Source: Flavobacteriales bacterium UBA7690 (lineage in GTDB: Bacteria > Bacteroidota > Bacteroidia > Flavobacteriales_F > PHOS-HE28). From it: a stretch of DNA of 42,214 bases. A program made the translations under genes and the position numbers. Below are positions 33,598-42,069 of the stretch, piece by piece. Every line of letters starts with the position of its first letter. Within the stretch, counting starts at the first letter, position 1. The notes under the pieces were generated by a model. It did not search any database, was not told the DNA's origin, and saw only the letters and a program-made list of their open reading frames with translations. Location: assembly GCA_002482775.1 (NCBI GenBank), contig DLGQ01000012.1, positions 27,211 through 69,424 on the forward strand. The letters run 5' to 3'.

Positions 33598-35562
33598 CTA
33601 CTTCTTTTCTGCGGCTGGCTTGTACCCTCCGCCGATGTGTTGGTCCAGGAATTTCTCCATGGCGCTGTAGAAGTCGAAGCGGTTCTCCTCGTTGTGGAAG
33701 CCGTGCCCTTCGTTGTCCTTCACCATGTATTCCACCTCCACGCCCTGCTTCTTCAAGGCTTCCACCATCTGGTCGCTTTCTGCTTTCACCACGCGCGGGT
33801 CGTTGGCGCCTTGGGCGATGAACAGCGGGGTCTTGATCCGATCCGCATGGCGGGCCGGGCTGGCTTCATCCAGCAGCAGGCTATCCTTCACGGGGTCGCC
33901 CACCATCTCGAACATCATGGCCTTGAAGGGAGCCCAGTACGGAGGGATGCTCTTCTGGAAGGTGAACAGGTCGCTCACGCCCACGTAATCCACCGCAGCT
34001 GCGTAGAGGTCGGGTGTGTAGGTGATGCCCGCCAAGGTGGCGTATCCGCCGTAGCTGGCGCCATAGATGGCAACGCGCTTGGGATCCACTTTACCGCTCT
34101 TCACCAACCATTCCACACCATCGGTGATATCGTTCTGCATGGTCTTGCCCCACTGCTTGAAGCTGGCTTCCCAGAATTTGCGGCCGTAGCCCGTGCTACC
34201 GCGGAAGTTCATCTGGAGCACGGCATAGCCACGGTTGGCCAGCAATTGCACTTCGGGGTTGAAGCCCCACTGGTCACGCGCCCACGGACCACCATGCGGG
34301 TTCACCACCAGCGGCAGGTCTTTGGCTTCGCGCCCAACAGGAAGGGTAAGGTATCCGTGGATGGTGAGGCCATCGCGGCTGGTGTAGCTCACGGGCTCCA
34401 TGTGGGCCATCTGCGAAGGATCGATCCATGGCCGTGGCTTGGCCAGTTCTTTCAACTCGTCCGTGGTGGTGTCGTAGGTATAGTAGGTGCCGGGGTCGCG
34501 GTCGTTACCGGCCCACACCAGGAATTTCGTCTCGGTATCATCTGCGCCATAGAACCAGTATTCCAGTCCCTCGAACTTGGGCGCCAGCTTGGCATACCGC
34601 GCTTCGGTCTCTTTGTCCAGGAACATACGCTCGCTCTTCGCTCCGGTCCAGGTGGCCATGGTCAACACTTTGCGTTTGCGGCTGTAGCTCAAACCACCCA
34701 TGTCGTAGTCGTCGTTCTCGGCGATCACCTTGATCTCCTTCTTGCCTTCGAGGTCCCACTCCACGATCGCGGTCTTGTCGCGGCCGTTGAGGTTGTGGTT
34801 CACGTAGAGGTTCTTGTTGTCGAAGGTGAACATCTCGGGAGCCCAACTGTCCTTGAAACCAGTGGTCATGTACGGGGTGAAGGGTTGCTTCTCATCGGCG
34901 CGGTAGAAGATGGTGGTGTTCACCCCATCGGTCTTGGTGGCCATGCGGATGACGCCGTTGTGGTCGGTGATCCAGCTTTCGTAGTTGTCCTTCGTGTTGT
35001 CGTACATCGCCTTGCGCTCGCCGGTAACGATGTTGATCACGTACGGGTCGAACACACGCGCGTCGCGGTCGTTCATCTGCACCATCACGCTCTGCTCCAT
35101 GCCGGGCACTTGGTCAAGATCGTCCAACACACCAGCCACCACGCCTTTTTCAGGCGTCAGGGCTTTCACATCCTTGCCATCGAGGCTCGCGCTGAAGACG
35201 ATGTAGTTCTCGTCACCGTTGATGTCGCGGCTGTAGAGGATGCGATCACCTTTCCAGAAGAAACCACCCACGTCGCGGATGGTGTCCATGGTCACTTGCG
35301 TCACTTCACTGCTGCCCACCTTCTGAACGAAGATGTTCATGCGGCTCTTCCACGGTGCGAGATAGCCGATGTACTCCCCGTTGCGGCTCATGCTGAAGCT
35401 GGACTTCTCGGGGTTCTTGAAGAACTCCTTCATGTCGATCACCGGAGGTGCAGCGACTGGTGTTCCGTTCTTCGTTTCGTGGTCTCCGCTGCACGAGGCG
35501 AGCAGGAGCGTTCCGGCCACCATGGCGGCCAGTCCGGATCTACGTTTGGTCAAGTGGGTCAT
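33598..35562 (-). CDS. S9-family prolyl oligopeptidase-like lipoprotein
   Basis: Predicted 654 residues from the ATG at 35562. The N-terminus MTHLTKRRSGLAAMVAGTLLLASC ends in a lipobox (LLASC), so the protein is probably a lipid-anchored periplasmic or outer-membrane enzyme. Residues about 40-390 form the seven-bladed propeller that gates substrate (FSMSRNGEYIGYLAPW, GDRILYSRDINGDENY). The C-terminal alpha/beta hydrolase has nucleophile S503 in YGASYGGYATLAG, D588 in GANDPRV and H620 in NEGHGFHNEENR, a complete S9 triad. HGGPWARDQWG marks the oxyanion region. It should cleave short peptides, possibly after Pro or Ala. The longer upstream frame to 35832 overlaps the next gene and is rejected. 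GACCTTTG, about 25-30 bases upstream on the minus strand, resembles a -7 element. Confidence 0.93.
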   Translation of the reverse strand: MTHLTKRRSGLAAMVAGTLLLASCSGDHETKNGTPVAAPPVIDMKEFFKNPEKSSFSMSRNGEYIGYLAPWKSRMNIFVQKVGSSEVTQVTMDTIRDVGGFFWKGDRILYSRDINGDENYIVFSASLDGKDVKALTPEKGVVAGVLDDLDQVPGMEQSVMVQMNDRDARVFDPYVINIVTGERKAMYDNTKDNYESWITDHNGVIRMATKTDGVNTTIFYRADEKQPFTPYMTTGFKDSWAPEMFTFDNKNLYVNHNLNGRDKTAIVEWDLEGKKEIKVIAENDDYDMGGLSYSRKRKVLTMATWTGAKSERMFLDKETEARYAKLAPKFEGLEYWFYGADDTETKFLVWAGNDRDPGTYYTYDTTTDELKELAKPRPWIDPSQMAHMEPVSYTSRDGLTIHGYLTLPVGREAKDLPLVVNPHGGPWARDQWGFNPEVQLLANRGYAVLQMNFRGSTGYGRKFWEASFKQWGKTMQNDITDGVEWLVKSGKVDPKRVAIYGASYGGYATLAGITYTPDLYAAAVDYVGVSDLFTFQKSIPPYWAPFKAMMFEMVGDPVKDSLLLDEASPARHADRIKTPLFIAQGANDPRVVKAESDQMVEALKKQGVEVEYMVKDNEGHGFHNEENRFDFYSAMEKFLDQHIGGGYKPAAEKK

Positions 35563-35659
35563 CAAGGTTTCGGTATCGGCCGCAAAGGTCGGTTCCTGGT
35601 GCGATCCAGTCACCCGCGATACACGAACGGTTGGAAGGCCGGATGAACAGCGTGTTCCT

Positions 35660-37024
35660 TCACTGCCGGAACCGATACACCCACACCTTGTGGTCAGCTT
35701 GCACGGAATCCAGCTGCGGATATACCTGGCGGAGCGTGCGATACCACTGTTGATCGGCTGAAGCGGACTTCCCGCTGGCGTCCACAACGATGGTCGGCCG
35801 TGTGGGATCGTGGGTGAGCACCCCGGCAGCATTGATGTCGAAGTGCAGGTACGCGTCTTGGTCTTCCTTCAGTTCATCCAACCGTAGCGCACTGCTGTAA
35901 GTGAGGTGGTACCATGGTGGCCACACATGGTGGGTACATCCACTTGCACACCAAACGTTCGCTTGCGCCACCACACGCGATGGTCGGTACTGCCCCGCTT
36001 TCCACGGCGTGAAGGTGAGCAACATGGCCACGGATGGGGCAATGGCAACGAGGTTCCCGACCCTGCCCACAGGTAAAAGAAGGATCGTGGATGTGGCCAC
36101 CAGTAACGCGAAACCCGGTGCGGCATACACGAGATAGCGATCCAAGAAAATGGGCACACTGAACGACACCGCGAACATGCCGAGTAGTGGGACGAAGGTC
36201 CAGATGAGGCCGAGGCGTATGCCGATGGAACGCACGTGATCCTTGATGCACGCGGCAAGGACCACGACAAGGAACACCACGGCGAGCACCGGTGCATTGC
36301 TCCAGCGCCAGATCATGTTGTACAGCTCTTCGGGTACCGGCGGGGTCAGCCATGTGCCTTGCGCCACGCTCTGCCCCAATCGTTGCGCGAAGACGAAGGC
36401 GTAAGGGATGTAGGCGATCACCGTCAGGCCCAACGCGGTGAAGTATGTTTTACGTCGTGTGCGCAGTTCCGGTAACAACACCACCAGGAGTTGAACGCCG
36501 ATCAACAACCAACCGAAGAAATGCGTGTAGACCAACAGCACGTTGAACACGGCCAGCCAACCCATGCTGCGCTTGTGCCCCGCGTTGACCAAGGCCCACA
36601 TGGAAGCCGTGGCCAACAACGCGAACAGCGAATAGCCACGCACCTCGTGCGCGAAACCGAAGTGATAGTTCGAGAAGGTGAAAAGGAGGGAGGCGAGCAC
36701 TGCGGCACGCGTATCCAACAACTTGCGGGTGAGCAGGAACAACGGCAAGACCGTGAGCGCACTGAAGAAAGCGGAGGGCACACGCAGCCAGGCCACCTCG
36801 AACGGGGTGAACGCGCTCCATGCTTTGATCAACAGGAAATAGAGCGGCGGGTTGTTCTCCGAAGCGAACATGGCCCACAACGCGCTCCATGGGCGTTGCG
36901 ACCAGTACACGGTGAAGGGCTCGTCGTGCGCGAGCTCGTTCACACCGAGCCAGCAGCATTTCAGCACCACGTTGAGCGCGACCAAGGCCAGCAGGCCCCA
37001 ACGTTCTTTGGTGTTCAACGGCAC
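35660..37024 (-). CDS. GT39-type membrane glycosyltransferase
   Basis: Predicted 454 residues with about ten hydrophobic segments. The first loop has NELAHDEPFTVYWSQRPW with the paired acidic residues (D-E) typical of dolichyl/undecaprenyl-phosphate-sugar glycosyltransferases of the PMT/ArnT type. NNPPLYFLLIKAW, LRVPSAFFSALTVLPLFLLTRKL and YHFGFAHEVRGYSLFALL are the next family-like stretches. A periplasmic C-terminal part follows (about 330-454). Such enzymes move a sugar from a lipid carrier to a protein, lipid or glycan on the outer face of the inner membrane; acceptor and sugar cannot be read. The start is a GTG at 37024, supported by TAGCTTCG four bases upstream. Confidence 0.87.
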   Translation of the reverse strand: MPLNTKERWGLLALVALNVVLKCCWLGVNELAHDEPFTVYWSQRPWSALWAMFASENNPPLYFLLIKAWSAFTPFEVAWLRVPSAFFSALTVLPLFLLTRKLLDTRAAVLASLLFTFSNYHFGFAHEVRGYSLFALLATASMWALVNAGHKRSMGWLAVFNVLLVYTHFFGWLLIGVQLLVVLLPELRTRRKTYFTALGLTVIAYIPYAFVFAQRLGQSVAQGTWLTPPVPEELYNMIWRWSNAPVLAVVFLVVVLAACIKDHVRSIGIRLGLIWTFVPLLGMFAVSFSVPIFLDRYLVYAAPGFALLVATSTILLLPVGRVGNLVAIAPSVAMLLTFTPWKAGQYRPSRVVAQANVWCASGCTHHVWPPWYHLTYSSALRLDELKEDQDAYLHFDINAAGVLTHDPTRPTIVVDASGKSASADQQWYRTLRQVYPQLDSVQADHKVWVYRFRQ

Positions 37025-37028
37025 GGCG

Positions 37029-37036
37029 CGAAGCTA
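37029..37036 (-). promoter_or_regulatory. TAGCTTCG -7 element before the GTG-started glycosyltransferase
   Basis: On the minus strand TAGCTTCG is followed by CGCC and the GTG start. The same near-leaderless spacing of four bases is seen before plus-strand genes. It lies in the 22-base gap after the GNAT gene. Confidence 0.45.
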
Positions 37037-37046
37037 CCGGCTCCGT

Positions 37047-37481
37047 TCACAACCGGCGGTACATCACGTAATGGGTCCCGATACCCGCGATCTCGAAGGC
37101 TTCGCCATGGATCACCAGGCCCGCGCGTTGGTAGAATGGGACGGCCTTGATGCGGGCGTTGCACCAGAGCAGATCGGCATGTTGCGCCTTCAAATGCTCC
37201 GCAGCGAAACGCAACGATCGCCCACCCGCACCTTGGCCTTGGAAGTCCGGGTGGGTGGCCATGCCGCGTAGCCGGAATTGTTTCCAGCCGCTGAGTTCCG
37301 GATGTGCTTCGGGGTAGAACGAACCCACGCAGATGCGGTGCCCGCCGATACTCACGCCCAGGTGGAAAGCGCCTTCCAGCCGGTCGTTCGCGAAGTGGAC
37401 ATCCTCTTCGATGCCGCCGGGTCGCAACACCTTCAAGCGTAGCGGATAGGTGTCTGCCGCCTTGATGAATAGCACGCGCAT
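37047..37481 (-). CDS. GNAT-family N-acetyltransferase
   Basis: Predicted 144 residues. The acetyl-CoA-binding motif A is clear: MATHPDFQGQGAGGRSL, with Q81-G-Q-G-A-G86 as the pyrophosphate loop. FYQRAGLVIHGEAFEI near the C-terminus is motif B. The enzyme should transfer acetyl from acetyl-CoA to an amine; the substrate is unknown. The N-terminus (RVLFIKAADTYPLRLKVLRPG) resembles uncharacterised GNATs common in Bacteroidota. TAACTTGC just before the ATG resembles the -7 element. The downstream glycosyltransferase starts 22 bases later, so the two may be co-transcribed. Confidence 0.9.
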   Translation of the reverse strand: MRVLFIKAADTYPLRLKVLRPGGIEEDVHFANDRLEGAFHLGVSIGGHRICVGSFYPEAHPELSGWKQFRLRGMATHPDFQGQGAGGRSLRFAAEHLKAQHADLLWCNARIKAVPFYQRAGLVIHGEAFEIAGIGTHYVMYRRL

Positions 37482-37640
37482 GGCGGCAAGTTAGGTGAGC
37501 GTGGCTGCTAGGGGAAGGCCCCAATTCGTTAACCGTGAATGAACGTGGATGAACGGAAATGGAATGCGCGGTAGGAATGGATCGCTTGGATCCAGGTCCA
37601 TTCGTGGTTCCACATGGAGGAACACGGATGCCCGATCCCG
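37482..37640. other. Intergenic gap with short repeats (159 bases)
   Basis: It holds the GNAT promoter end, a tandem 10-base repeat at 37536-37555 (TGAATGAACG then TGGATGAACG) and an imperfect hairpin at 37600-37629 (ATTCGTGGTTCC against GGAACACGGAT). The hairpin lacks a T-run, so it is not a standard terminator for the gene ending at 37641. Confidence 0.5.
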
Positions 37641-38303
37641 CTAGTTGCGCAAGTAGCGCACCTTGATCAGCCTGGCCAGTTCGGGAAGCACAGCATCATC
37701 TTTCGCGCCATGGGCGAGGCGCACGCGGGTGCCATCGTACTGTATGGCGGTCACCGTGGAGCCTTCTTCCGTGTCTTCCACCGTGATGGAGCGCACCGTG
37801 CTCCAGGGATGTGTCGTGGTGGTCGAAGTCCACGGCAGGCTTAGTCCACCGAAGAGGGCAGGGCGCTCCGTGGTGGTGAAGCCAGCAACATTGAGTGTTA
37901 TCGAGCTAGGCGGCAGCAGCAAAGCCGCGAACAGGGACCAGGCGAGTACGACGGCCAGTGTGGTTCGTAACGCGAACAACCATGAACCTATCGACTCCTT
38001 GCCTGCCAGCGTAGCAAGTTGATAGACGATACCTGCCGCCAGGAAAGCGACGATGAAGGGAACGCATACCGCCAGTGCGAGTCGCGTGCCGATACTGCCT
38101 GCACTGGTCACCAGCACATCCGTGTCACTGATCCAATAGCCATTGCGGAAATGTGCGATGGCAATGGCTAGTTCATCGCCATCGGGTACGCCCATCAACA
38201 TGAGGACACCCGCGAACAGCAACCGCAGCACAAGCAAACTGCCCACACCGATCAGCAGGAACTGGATGCCGTCGGACGTGGTCTCGTCCAGTTCCACTTT
38301 CAT
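37641..38303 (-). CDS. Hypothetical membrane protein, 220 residues
   Basis: About three membrane segments are visible: FLLIGVGSLLVLRLLFAGVLMLM (15-37), LALAVCVPFIVAFLAAGIVYQL (75-96) and LFALRTTLAVVLAWSLFAALLL (108-130). Thr-rich strands follow (LNVAGFTTTERP, LPWTSTTTTHPWSTVRSITVEDTEEG), then a soluble, probably PH-like, C-terminal part (STVTAIQYDGTRVRLAHG, AVLPELARLIKVRYLRN). The soluble part recalls the bacterial PH-like membrane proteins that read out strands such as YDGTRVRL, but no family is assigned. It ends the minus-strand run with the M42 peptidase, six bases away, so the two are probably co-transcribed. Confidence 0.7.
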   Translation of the reverse strand: MKVELDETTSDGIQFLLIGVGSLLVLRLLFAGVLMLMGVPDGDELAIAIAHFRNGYWISDTDVLVTSAGSIGTRLALAVCVPFIVAFLAAGIVYQLATLAGKESIGSWLFALRTTLAVVLAWSLFAALLLPPSSITLNVAGFTTTERPALFGGLSLPWTSTTTTHPWSTVRSITVEDTEEGSTVTAIQYDGTRVRLAHGAKDDAVLPELARLIKVRYLRN

Positions 38304-38309
38304 CTTGGC

Positions 38310-39425
38310 CTACTTGAAATAGCGCATGTCAGCACCGGCCTTCAAGCCCTTCACCGAGGCATAGATCAACCGGATCACGTTCTCCACATCATCGCGGTGC
38401 ACGGTCTCCACGGTGGTGTGCATGTAGCGAAGTGGCAAACTGATCAACGCGCTCGGGACACCAGCGGCACCGTATGCGAAGGCGTCGGTATCGGTTCCCG
38501 TTGCGCGGCTCGCGGCGATGCGCTGGAAGGGGATCTTCTCGTCCTGCGCGGCTTTCACGATGTGCTTCAGCAGGTTGTTGTGTACCGCAGGGCCGTAGCA
38601 CAGAACAGGCCCTGCACCGCAAGCGATGTCGCCATTCTGGATCTTGTTCATCATCGGTGTCTGCGTATCGTGCGTCACATCGGTGATGATGGCCAGGTCG
38701 GGTTTGATGCGTTCCACGATCATCTCCGCTCCACGCAGGCCCACTTCCTCCTGCACGCTGTTGGTCACATACAGCGCGAACGGCAGTTTCACTTTGTTCT
38801 CTTTCAGCAAGCGCGCCACTTCAGCGATCATGAAGCCGCCCATGCGGTTGTCCAGTGCGCGTCCGGTGAAGTTGCGCTGGTTCAGGATCATGAACTCGTC
38901 CTCGAAGGTGATCACGCAGCCCACGTGAACTCCCAGCTTCTCCACTTCCTCCTTGCTGCTGCAGCCGCAATCCAGGAAGATGTTGTCCAACGAGGGCGTA
39001 ACCTCCGTTTTCCCGTTCCGCACATGGATGGCAGGCCAGCCGAACACCGCCTTCACGATGCCCTTGTCCGTGTGGATGTTCACCCGTTTGCTGGGCGCGA
39101 TGATGTGGTCGCTTCCACCGTTGCGGCGCACGTAGATGAAGCCTTCCTTGGTGATGTAGTGGACGAACCAGCTGATCTCATCGGCATGGGCTTCGATCAC
39201 CACCTTGTACTTCGCTTCCGGGTTGATCACGCCTACCGTGGTGCCGTATGGGTCCACGAAATGGTCGTCCACGAAGGGCTTCAGGTATTCCAGCCAGATC
39301 TTCTGCCCCGCGCTCTCGAATCCCGTGGGTGAGGCATTGTTCAAGTAGCGTTCCATGAAATCCATGGAGCCCGTGGTGAGCAGGGACTTGTTAGCGGTCT
39401 TCTTGGTGGTTTTCTTCTTGGCCAT
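38310..39425 (-). CDS. M42-family metallo-aminopeptidase
   Basis: Predicted 371 residues. The di-zinc site is complete: H80 and D82 in IEAHADEISWFV, D192 in GRALDNRMGG, the catalytic pair E226/E227 in NSVQEEVGLRGAE, D249 in AIITDVTHD and H336 in RYMHTTVE. M42 enzymes are cytoplasmic tetrahedral or dodecameric aminopeptidases that trim peptides. The Lys-rich N-terminus (MAKKKTTKKTANK) is an extension often seen in the lineage and is not an export signal. The small membrane protein gene follows after six bases. Confidence 0.94.
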   Translation of the reverse strand: MAKKKTTKKTANKSLLTTGSMDFMERYLNNASPTGFESAGQKIWLEYLKPFVDDHFVDPYGTTVGVINPEAKYKVVIEAHADEISWFVHYITKEGFIYVRRNGGSDHIIAPSKRVNIHTDKGIVKAVFGWPAIHVRNGKTEVTPSLDNIFLDCGCSSKEEVEKLGVHVGCVITFEDEFMILNQRNFTGRALDNRMGGFMIAEVARLLKENKVKLPFALYVTNSVQEEVGLRGAEMIVERIKPDLAIITDVTHDTQTPMMNKIQNGDIACGAGPVLCYGPAVHNNLLKHIVKAAQDEKIPFQRIAASRATGTDTDAFAYGAAGVPSALISLPLRYMHTTVETVHRDDVENVIRLIYASVKGLKAGADMRYFK

Positions 39426-39447
39426 ACGAAGTGTCGGTATGAGACGG

Positions 39448-39455
39448 CAAAACTA
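39448..39455 (-). promoter_or_regulatory. TAGTTTTG -7 element before the M42 peptidase
   Basis: Exact TAnnTTTG match on the minus strand, 22 bases before the ATG at 39425, in the 172-base gap 39426-39597. Confidence 0.45.
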
Positions 39456-39570
39456 AGGGGACGTCAAAGCGCGGTTGGCCCAGGTTGGAATAGCTATCAA
39501 CATGTGGCGGGTGAACGTTGTCGGGCAGATCGCCAGCAAGAACAGGGCTGCCCACCGCTCTGGTCGGGAA

Positions 39571-39592
39571 CGTTCACTGGGACCGGTGAACG
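39571..39592 (-). terminator. Weak terminator-like hairpin after the nitrilase-family gene
   Basis: CGTTCAC and GTGAACG form a 7-bp stem with an eight-base loop, six bases past the stop at 39598. Only TT follows on the minus strand, so the call is tentative. Confidence 0.35.
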
Positions 39593-39597
39593 GGATC

Positions 39598-40398
39598 TCA
39601 GATCACTGGCACAGGATCAACGCTGCCAGGCAACGGTGCCAGCGCAGCATTGCACATGATCATCTCCTCGGCATTCTCCTCGCATTGTACCAGCACCTTG
39701 TCCAGCGGGTGGGTCACTTGGCTACGACCGCTGAGCACGGCCACGCTGCCGTCGGGGTTCACCAGTTCACCAGCCGCATTGCAATAGGCGAAGAGGATGT
39801 TGTTCTCGAACGCACGGGTGGTACACAACGAGTCGATCAGCAGCACTTCATCGTCCAACTTGGCTTCGGAACGCATGGCTTTTTTCGGGAAGGACCAATA
39901 GGTGGGGGAGATCACCAGGCGAACGCCCTGCGCACGCATGGCCAGGAACATTTCCGGGAAGGAGATGTCCCAGCAGATGATCAACCCGGTAAGTCCGAAC
40001 CGTGTGGGGAACACGCTCACGCCAGCACCGGGGGTGATGTGGAGCTTCTCCGTGTCCCAGAGGTTCACCTTGCGGTACCATCCGGCCAAGGAGCCATCGG
40101 CGTTGATGTAATGTGTCTGGTTGTAGAGCAGGCCGTTCTCCGCCACGGTCCACGAGCCGGGCACCACGTCGATGTGGTACCGCAGTGCAAGGGCTTGCAT
40201 ACGTTGCAGGTATTCCGGTGCGTAGTGCACGAAGGCGGTCTGTCCCGCCAAGGGTCCGCAAACGGCATCTTCAGGGAACACCACCAGGTCGGCACCCGCA
40301 GCGGAGGCTTGCTGTGTGAACTCCTCCATACGTGCCAGGTTCTTCAGCGGGTCCATCGGTGCGATCTCCAGTTGCACCAGCGCGATCTTCAATTGCAT
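39598..40398 (-). CDS. Nitrilase-superfamily amidohydrolase (omega-amidase-like)
   Basis: Predicted 266 residues. The Glu-Lys-Cys triad is E43 (VVFPEDAV), K110 (GWYRKVNLWD) and C142 (LIICWDISFPEMF). The size, the bare catalytic domain and the YRKVNLWD and CWDISFPE stretches suit omega-amidase/YafV-like enzymes, which hydrolyse alpha-ketoglutaramate or similar amides, better than true nitrilases, but related carbon-nitrogen hydrolases cannot be excluded. It is cytoplasmic, with no signal peptide. TACCTTTA at 40403-40410 lies four bases before the ATG and resembles the -7 element with a final base change. Confidence 0.9.
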   Translation of the reverse strand: MQLKIALVQLEIAPMDPLKNLARMEEFTQQASAAGADLVVFPEDAVCGPLAGQTAFVHYAPEYLQRMQALALRYHIDVVPGSWTVAENGLLYNQTHYINADGSLAGWYRKVNLWDTEKLHITPGAGVSVFPTRFGLTGLIICWDISFPEMFLAMRAQGVRLVISPTYWSFPKKAMRSEAKLDDEVLLIDSLCTTRAFENNILFAYCNAAGELVNPDGSVAVLSGRSQVTHPLDKVLVQCEENAEEMIMCNAALAPLPGSVDPVPVI

Positions 40399-40537
40399 GG
40401 CCTAAAGGTAGGTCCCACGGGTAGCGATCCTGTCCAGACCCGCCGCTGGAGATATCCTGCGGATCTCGGATAGGGGTATTCGTGGAGGTCGTTGTCATAG
40501 GGTCAGGATGATGCACATCCGAACAACCAACAGAACC

Positions 40538-41194
40538 ATGCAACGCACCAACACCTTCTTGTTTCTTTCGTTCACCACACTCCTGTTCACCGCTTGCCGG
40601 AAAGAGGATATCCGCAGCACCGGGGTCATCTCCACCGAGGTACGCTCGGTACCCACCTTCACCGATGTCCGCATCGAAGGCCCGATCAATGCCGAGATCC
40701 GCTACGGCCTTACGCAGGAGGTGATGGTACGCACCGATGTGAGCGCACTTTCCAAGATGCGCACCACGGTCTCCAACAATACATTGATCCTATCGTTGGA
40801 TCAAGCGAACTACGGCAATGGCCTTCGGTTCGAGGCCACGGTGTACATGCCCACCATCGGTCGCCTCACGCAGAACGGCGTTTCCGATACACGCCTTTCC
40901 GGCTTCTTCGGACTACAGACGTTGGAGGTGATCAGCAATGGTGTTGGCGACCTGGACCTGCACGGTTCTGCTGATCGTTTATTGATCACCCAGCATGGCG
41001 TAGGTCGGCTCGATGCGCAAGGCATGAACGTGGACACCTGCCAAGTGGGGCTTTCCGGAGTAGGAAGTGTGGAGGTGCGCGTGAACGAATTGCTGCACGG
41101 CTACTTGAGCGGAGTGGGCAGCATCTACTACCACGGCACACCACAGGTGAACATCAACGATACCGGCGTGGGCAATGTGATCCGGGTTGATTGA
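40538..41194 (+). CDS. Lipoprotein with head-GIN (DUF2807) domain
   Basis: Predicted 218 residues from the ATG at 40538, which starts a lipoprotein signal (MQRTNTFLFLSFTTLLFTAC; lipobox LFTAC). The in-frame ATGs at 40508 and 40511 would lengthen the n-region by ten residues. The mature part is a right-handed beta-helix-like DUF2807 domain: FTDVRIEGPINAEIRYG at the start, then repeated G-V-G/D turns (ISNGVGDLDLHG, ITQHGVGRLDAQG, LSGVGSVEVR, LSGVGSIYYHG, NDTGVGNVIRVD). These domains are abundant in Bacteroidota, lipid-anchored in the periplasm or on the surface, with no known activity. It is convergent with the lamin-tail lipoprotein gene, with a 93-base gap that holds one small hairpin (GATCGC-CCA-GCGATC at 41193-41207) and no T-run. 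Confidence 0.87.
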   Translation: MQRTNTFLFLSFTTLLFTACRKEDIRSTGVISTEVRSVPTFTDVRIEGPINAEIRYGLTQEVMVRTDVSALSKMRTTVSNNTLILSLDQANYGNGLRFEATVYMPTIGRLTQNGVSDTRLSGFFGLQTLEVISNGVGDLDLHGSADRLLITQHGVGRLDAQGMNVDTCQVGLSGVGSVEVRVNELLHGYLSGVGSIYYHGTPQVNINDTGVGNVIRVD

Positions 41195-41287
41195 TCGCCC
41201 AGCGATCGGTCAGGAACGGAGGCACCTTCGGAATTGTAGGCGACAACCTTGGAGTTCCTGGTGCTTCGGGCGGCTTCGCGGGATGGC

Positions 41288-41845
41288 TCACTCGCCGGCC
41301 ACCTCGTTCTGTATAGCAGATGACGCATTCGCCGCGCCCGGTGTAGCCATGCTCGCCTTCACCCAATTTTCAGCTCCATCGGGGTAGCGGCTGGTGCTCA
41401 TGCGACGACGGGTCTGCGCGGGGAAGGAAACGGAATCCACGATGGCAGGTCGACCGTTCTTCAGGTGCACCAAGGCGATCCATTCTCCTTTGCTGGAAAG
41501 CTTGAACGATGCATGGATCCCTTCACCATCGCTTGCATCGCACCAGATGCGCAGGTGTTGTTGTTCGCCTAGCGTGATCGCAGGTAGTTCGAACTTCAAC
41601 AGATCGTGGCGGTCGTCGGTGAGGAACCAATCCCCTTCATCCAACGGTACGGCGGTTCCCGCGTTGAAGAGTTCGAGCCAATCGCTGGAAACACGTTCAT
41701 CGGCCGCACGCTTATGGCCACCGGCAGCGAACACCTCGTTGATGCGGATGGGCACCGAGGCATCGCGTAGAGGCAACATTTCGTCCTGTTTGCTGCAGGC
41801 CACGGCCGAGAGGCAGAGAAGGAGGAAAGATGCGGTGCGGTTCAT
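41288..41845 (-). CDS. Lamin-tail-domain lipoprotein, 185 residues
   Basis: The ATG at 41845 starts a lipoprotein signal peptide (MNRTASFLLLCLSAVAC; lipobox AVAC, then SKQDE). Residues about 35-175 form a single lamin-tail domain: IRINEVFAAGGHKRA, SSDWLELFNAGTAVPLDEGDWFLTDD, HLRIWCD, HASFKLSSKGEWIALV and TSRYPDGAENWVKASMATPGAAN. The domain is an immunoglobulin-like fold, in bacteria usually secreted and often next to nucleases or CotH kinases. It is the second such domain in the window after the CotH protein, but here it stands alone on a lipid anchor. No T9SS sorting domain is present. Partner and role are unknown. Confidence 0.85.
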   Translation of the reverse strand: MNRTASFLLLCLSAVACSKQDEMLPLRDASVPIRINEVFAAGGHKRAADERVSSDWLELFNAGTAVPLDEGDWFLTDDRHDLLKFELPAITLGEQQHLRIWCDASDGEGIHASFKLSSKGEWIALVHLKNGRPAIVDSVSFPAQTRRRMSTSRYPDGAENWVKASMATPGAANASSAIQNEVAGE

Positions 41846-41946
41846 GACGCAAAGCAGCGCCACCTAGTTTACCCGATGATCAAGGGAAGGTTACCAAGTT
41901 CGTAGCCATGACCGGTTTGATCACCACGGAACACGCCACCGCACAC

Positions 41947-42069
41947 CTAAAGCGTACCCATTGGAACCCGTGTGCCGCGTTTCCCATCGCATTTGCGCAC
42001 CATGCCATTGTTCGAGGCGCAGGCGGAAAAGAGGATCACCACGAGGAGAAGAAGGATGGACTTGCGCAT
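41947..42069 (-). CDS. Very small lipoprotein, 40 residues
   Basis: The ATG at 42069 opens MRKSILLLLVVILFSAC, a textbook lipoprotein signal with lipobox FSAC, followed by ASNNGMVRKCDGKRG and TRVPMGTL before TAG at 41947. The mature peptide is only about 24 residues and has one further Cys. Small proteins of this type with a KCDGKRG-like core and a PMG ending are familiar to me from Bacteroidota genomes, which raises confidence that it is a true gene. Its function is unknown. It sits 101 bases upstream of the lamin-tail lipoprotein gene on the same strand. The gap between them shows no clear terminator. The last 145 bases of the window show no recognised feature. Confidence 0.7.
   Translation of the reverse strand: MRKSILLLLVVILFSACASNNGMVRKCDGKRGTRVPMGTL

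Noticed and set aside
33589..35646. 685-residue open frame on the plus strand
   Set aside because: It is antisense to the S9 peptidase with its complete catalytic triad; no signal peptide, domain or sensible composition.
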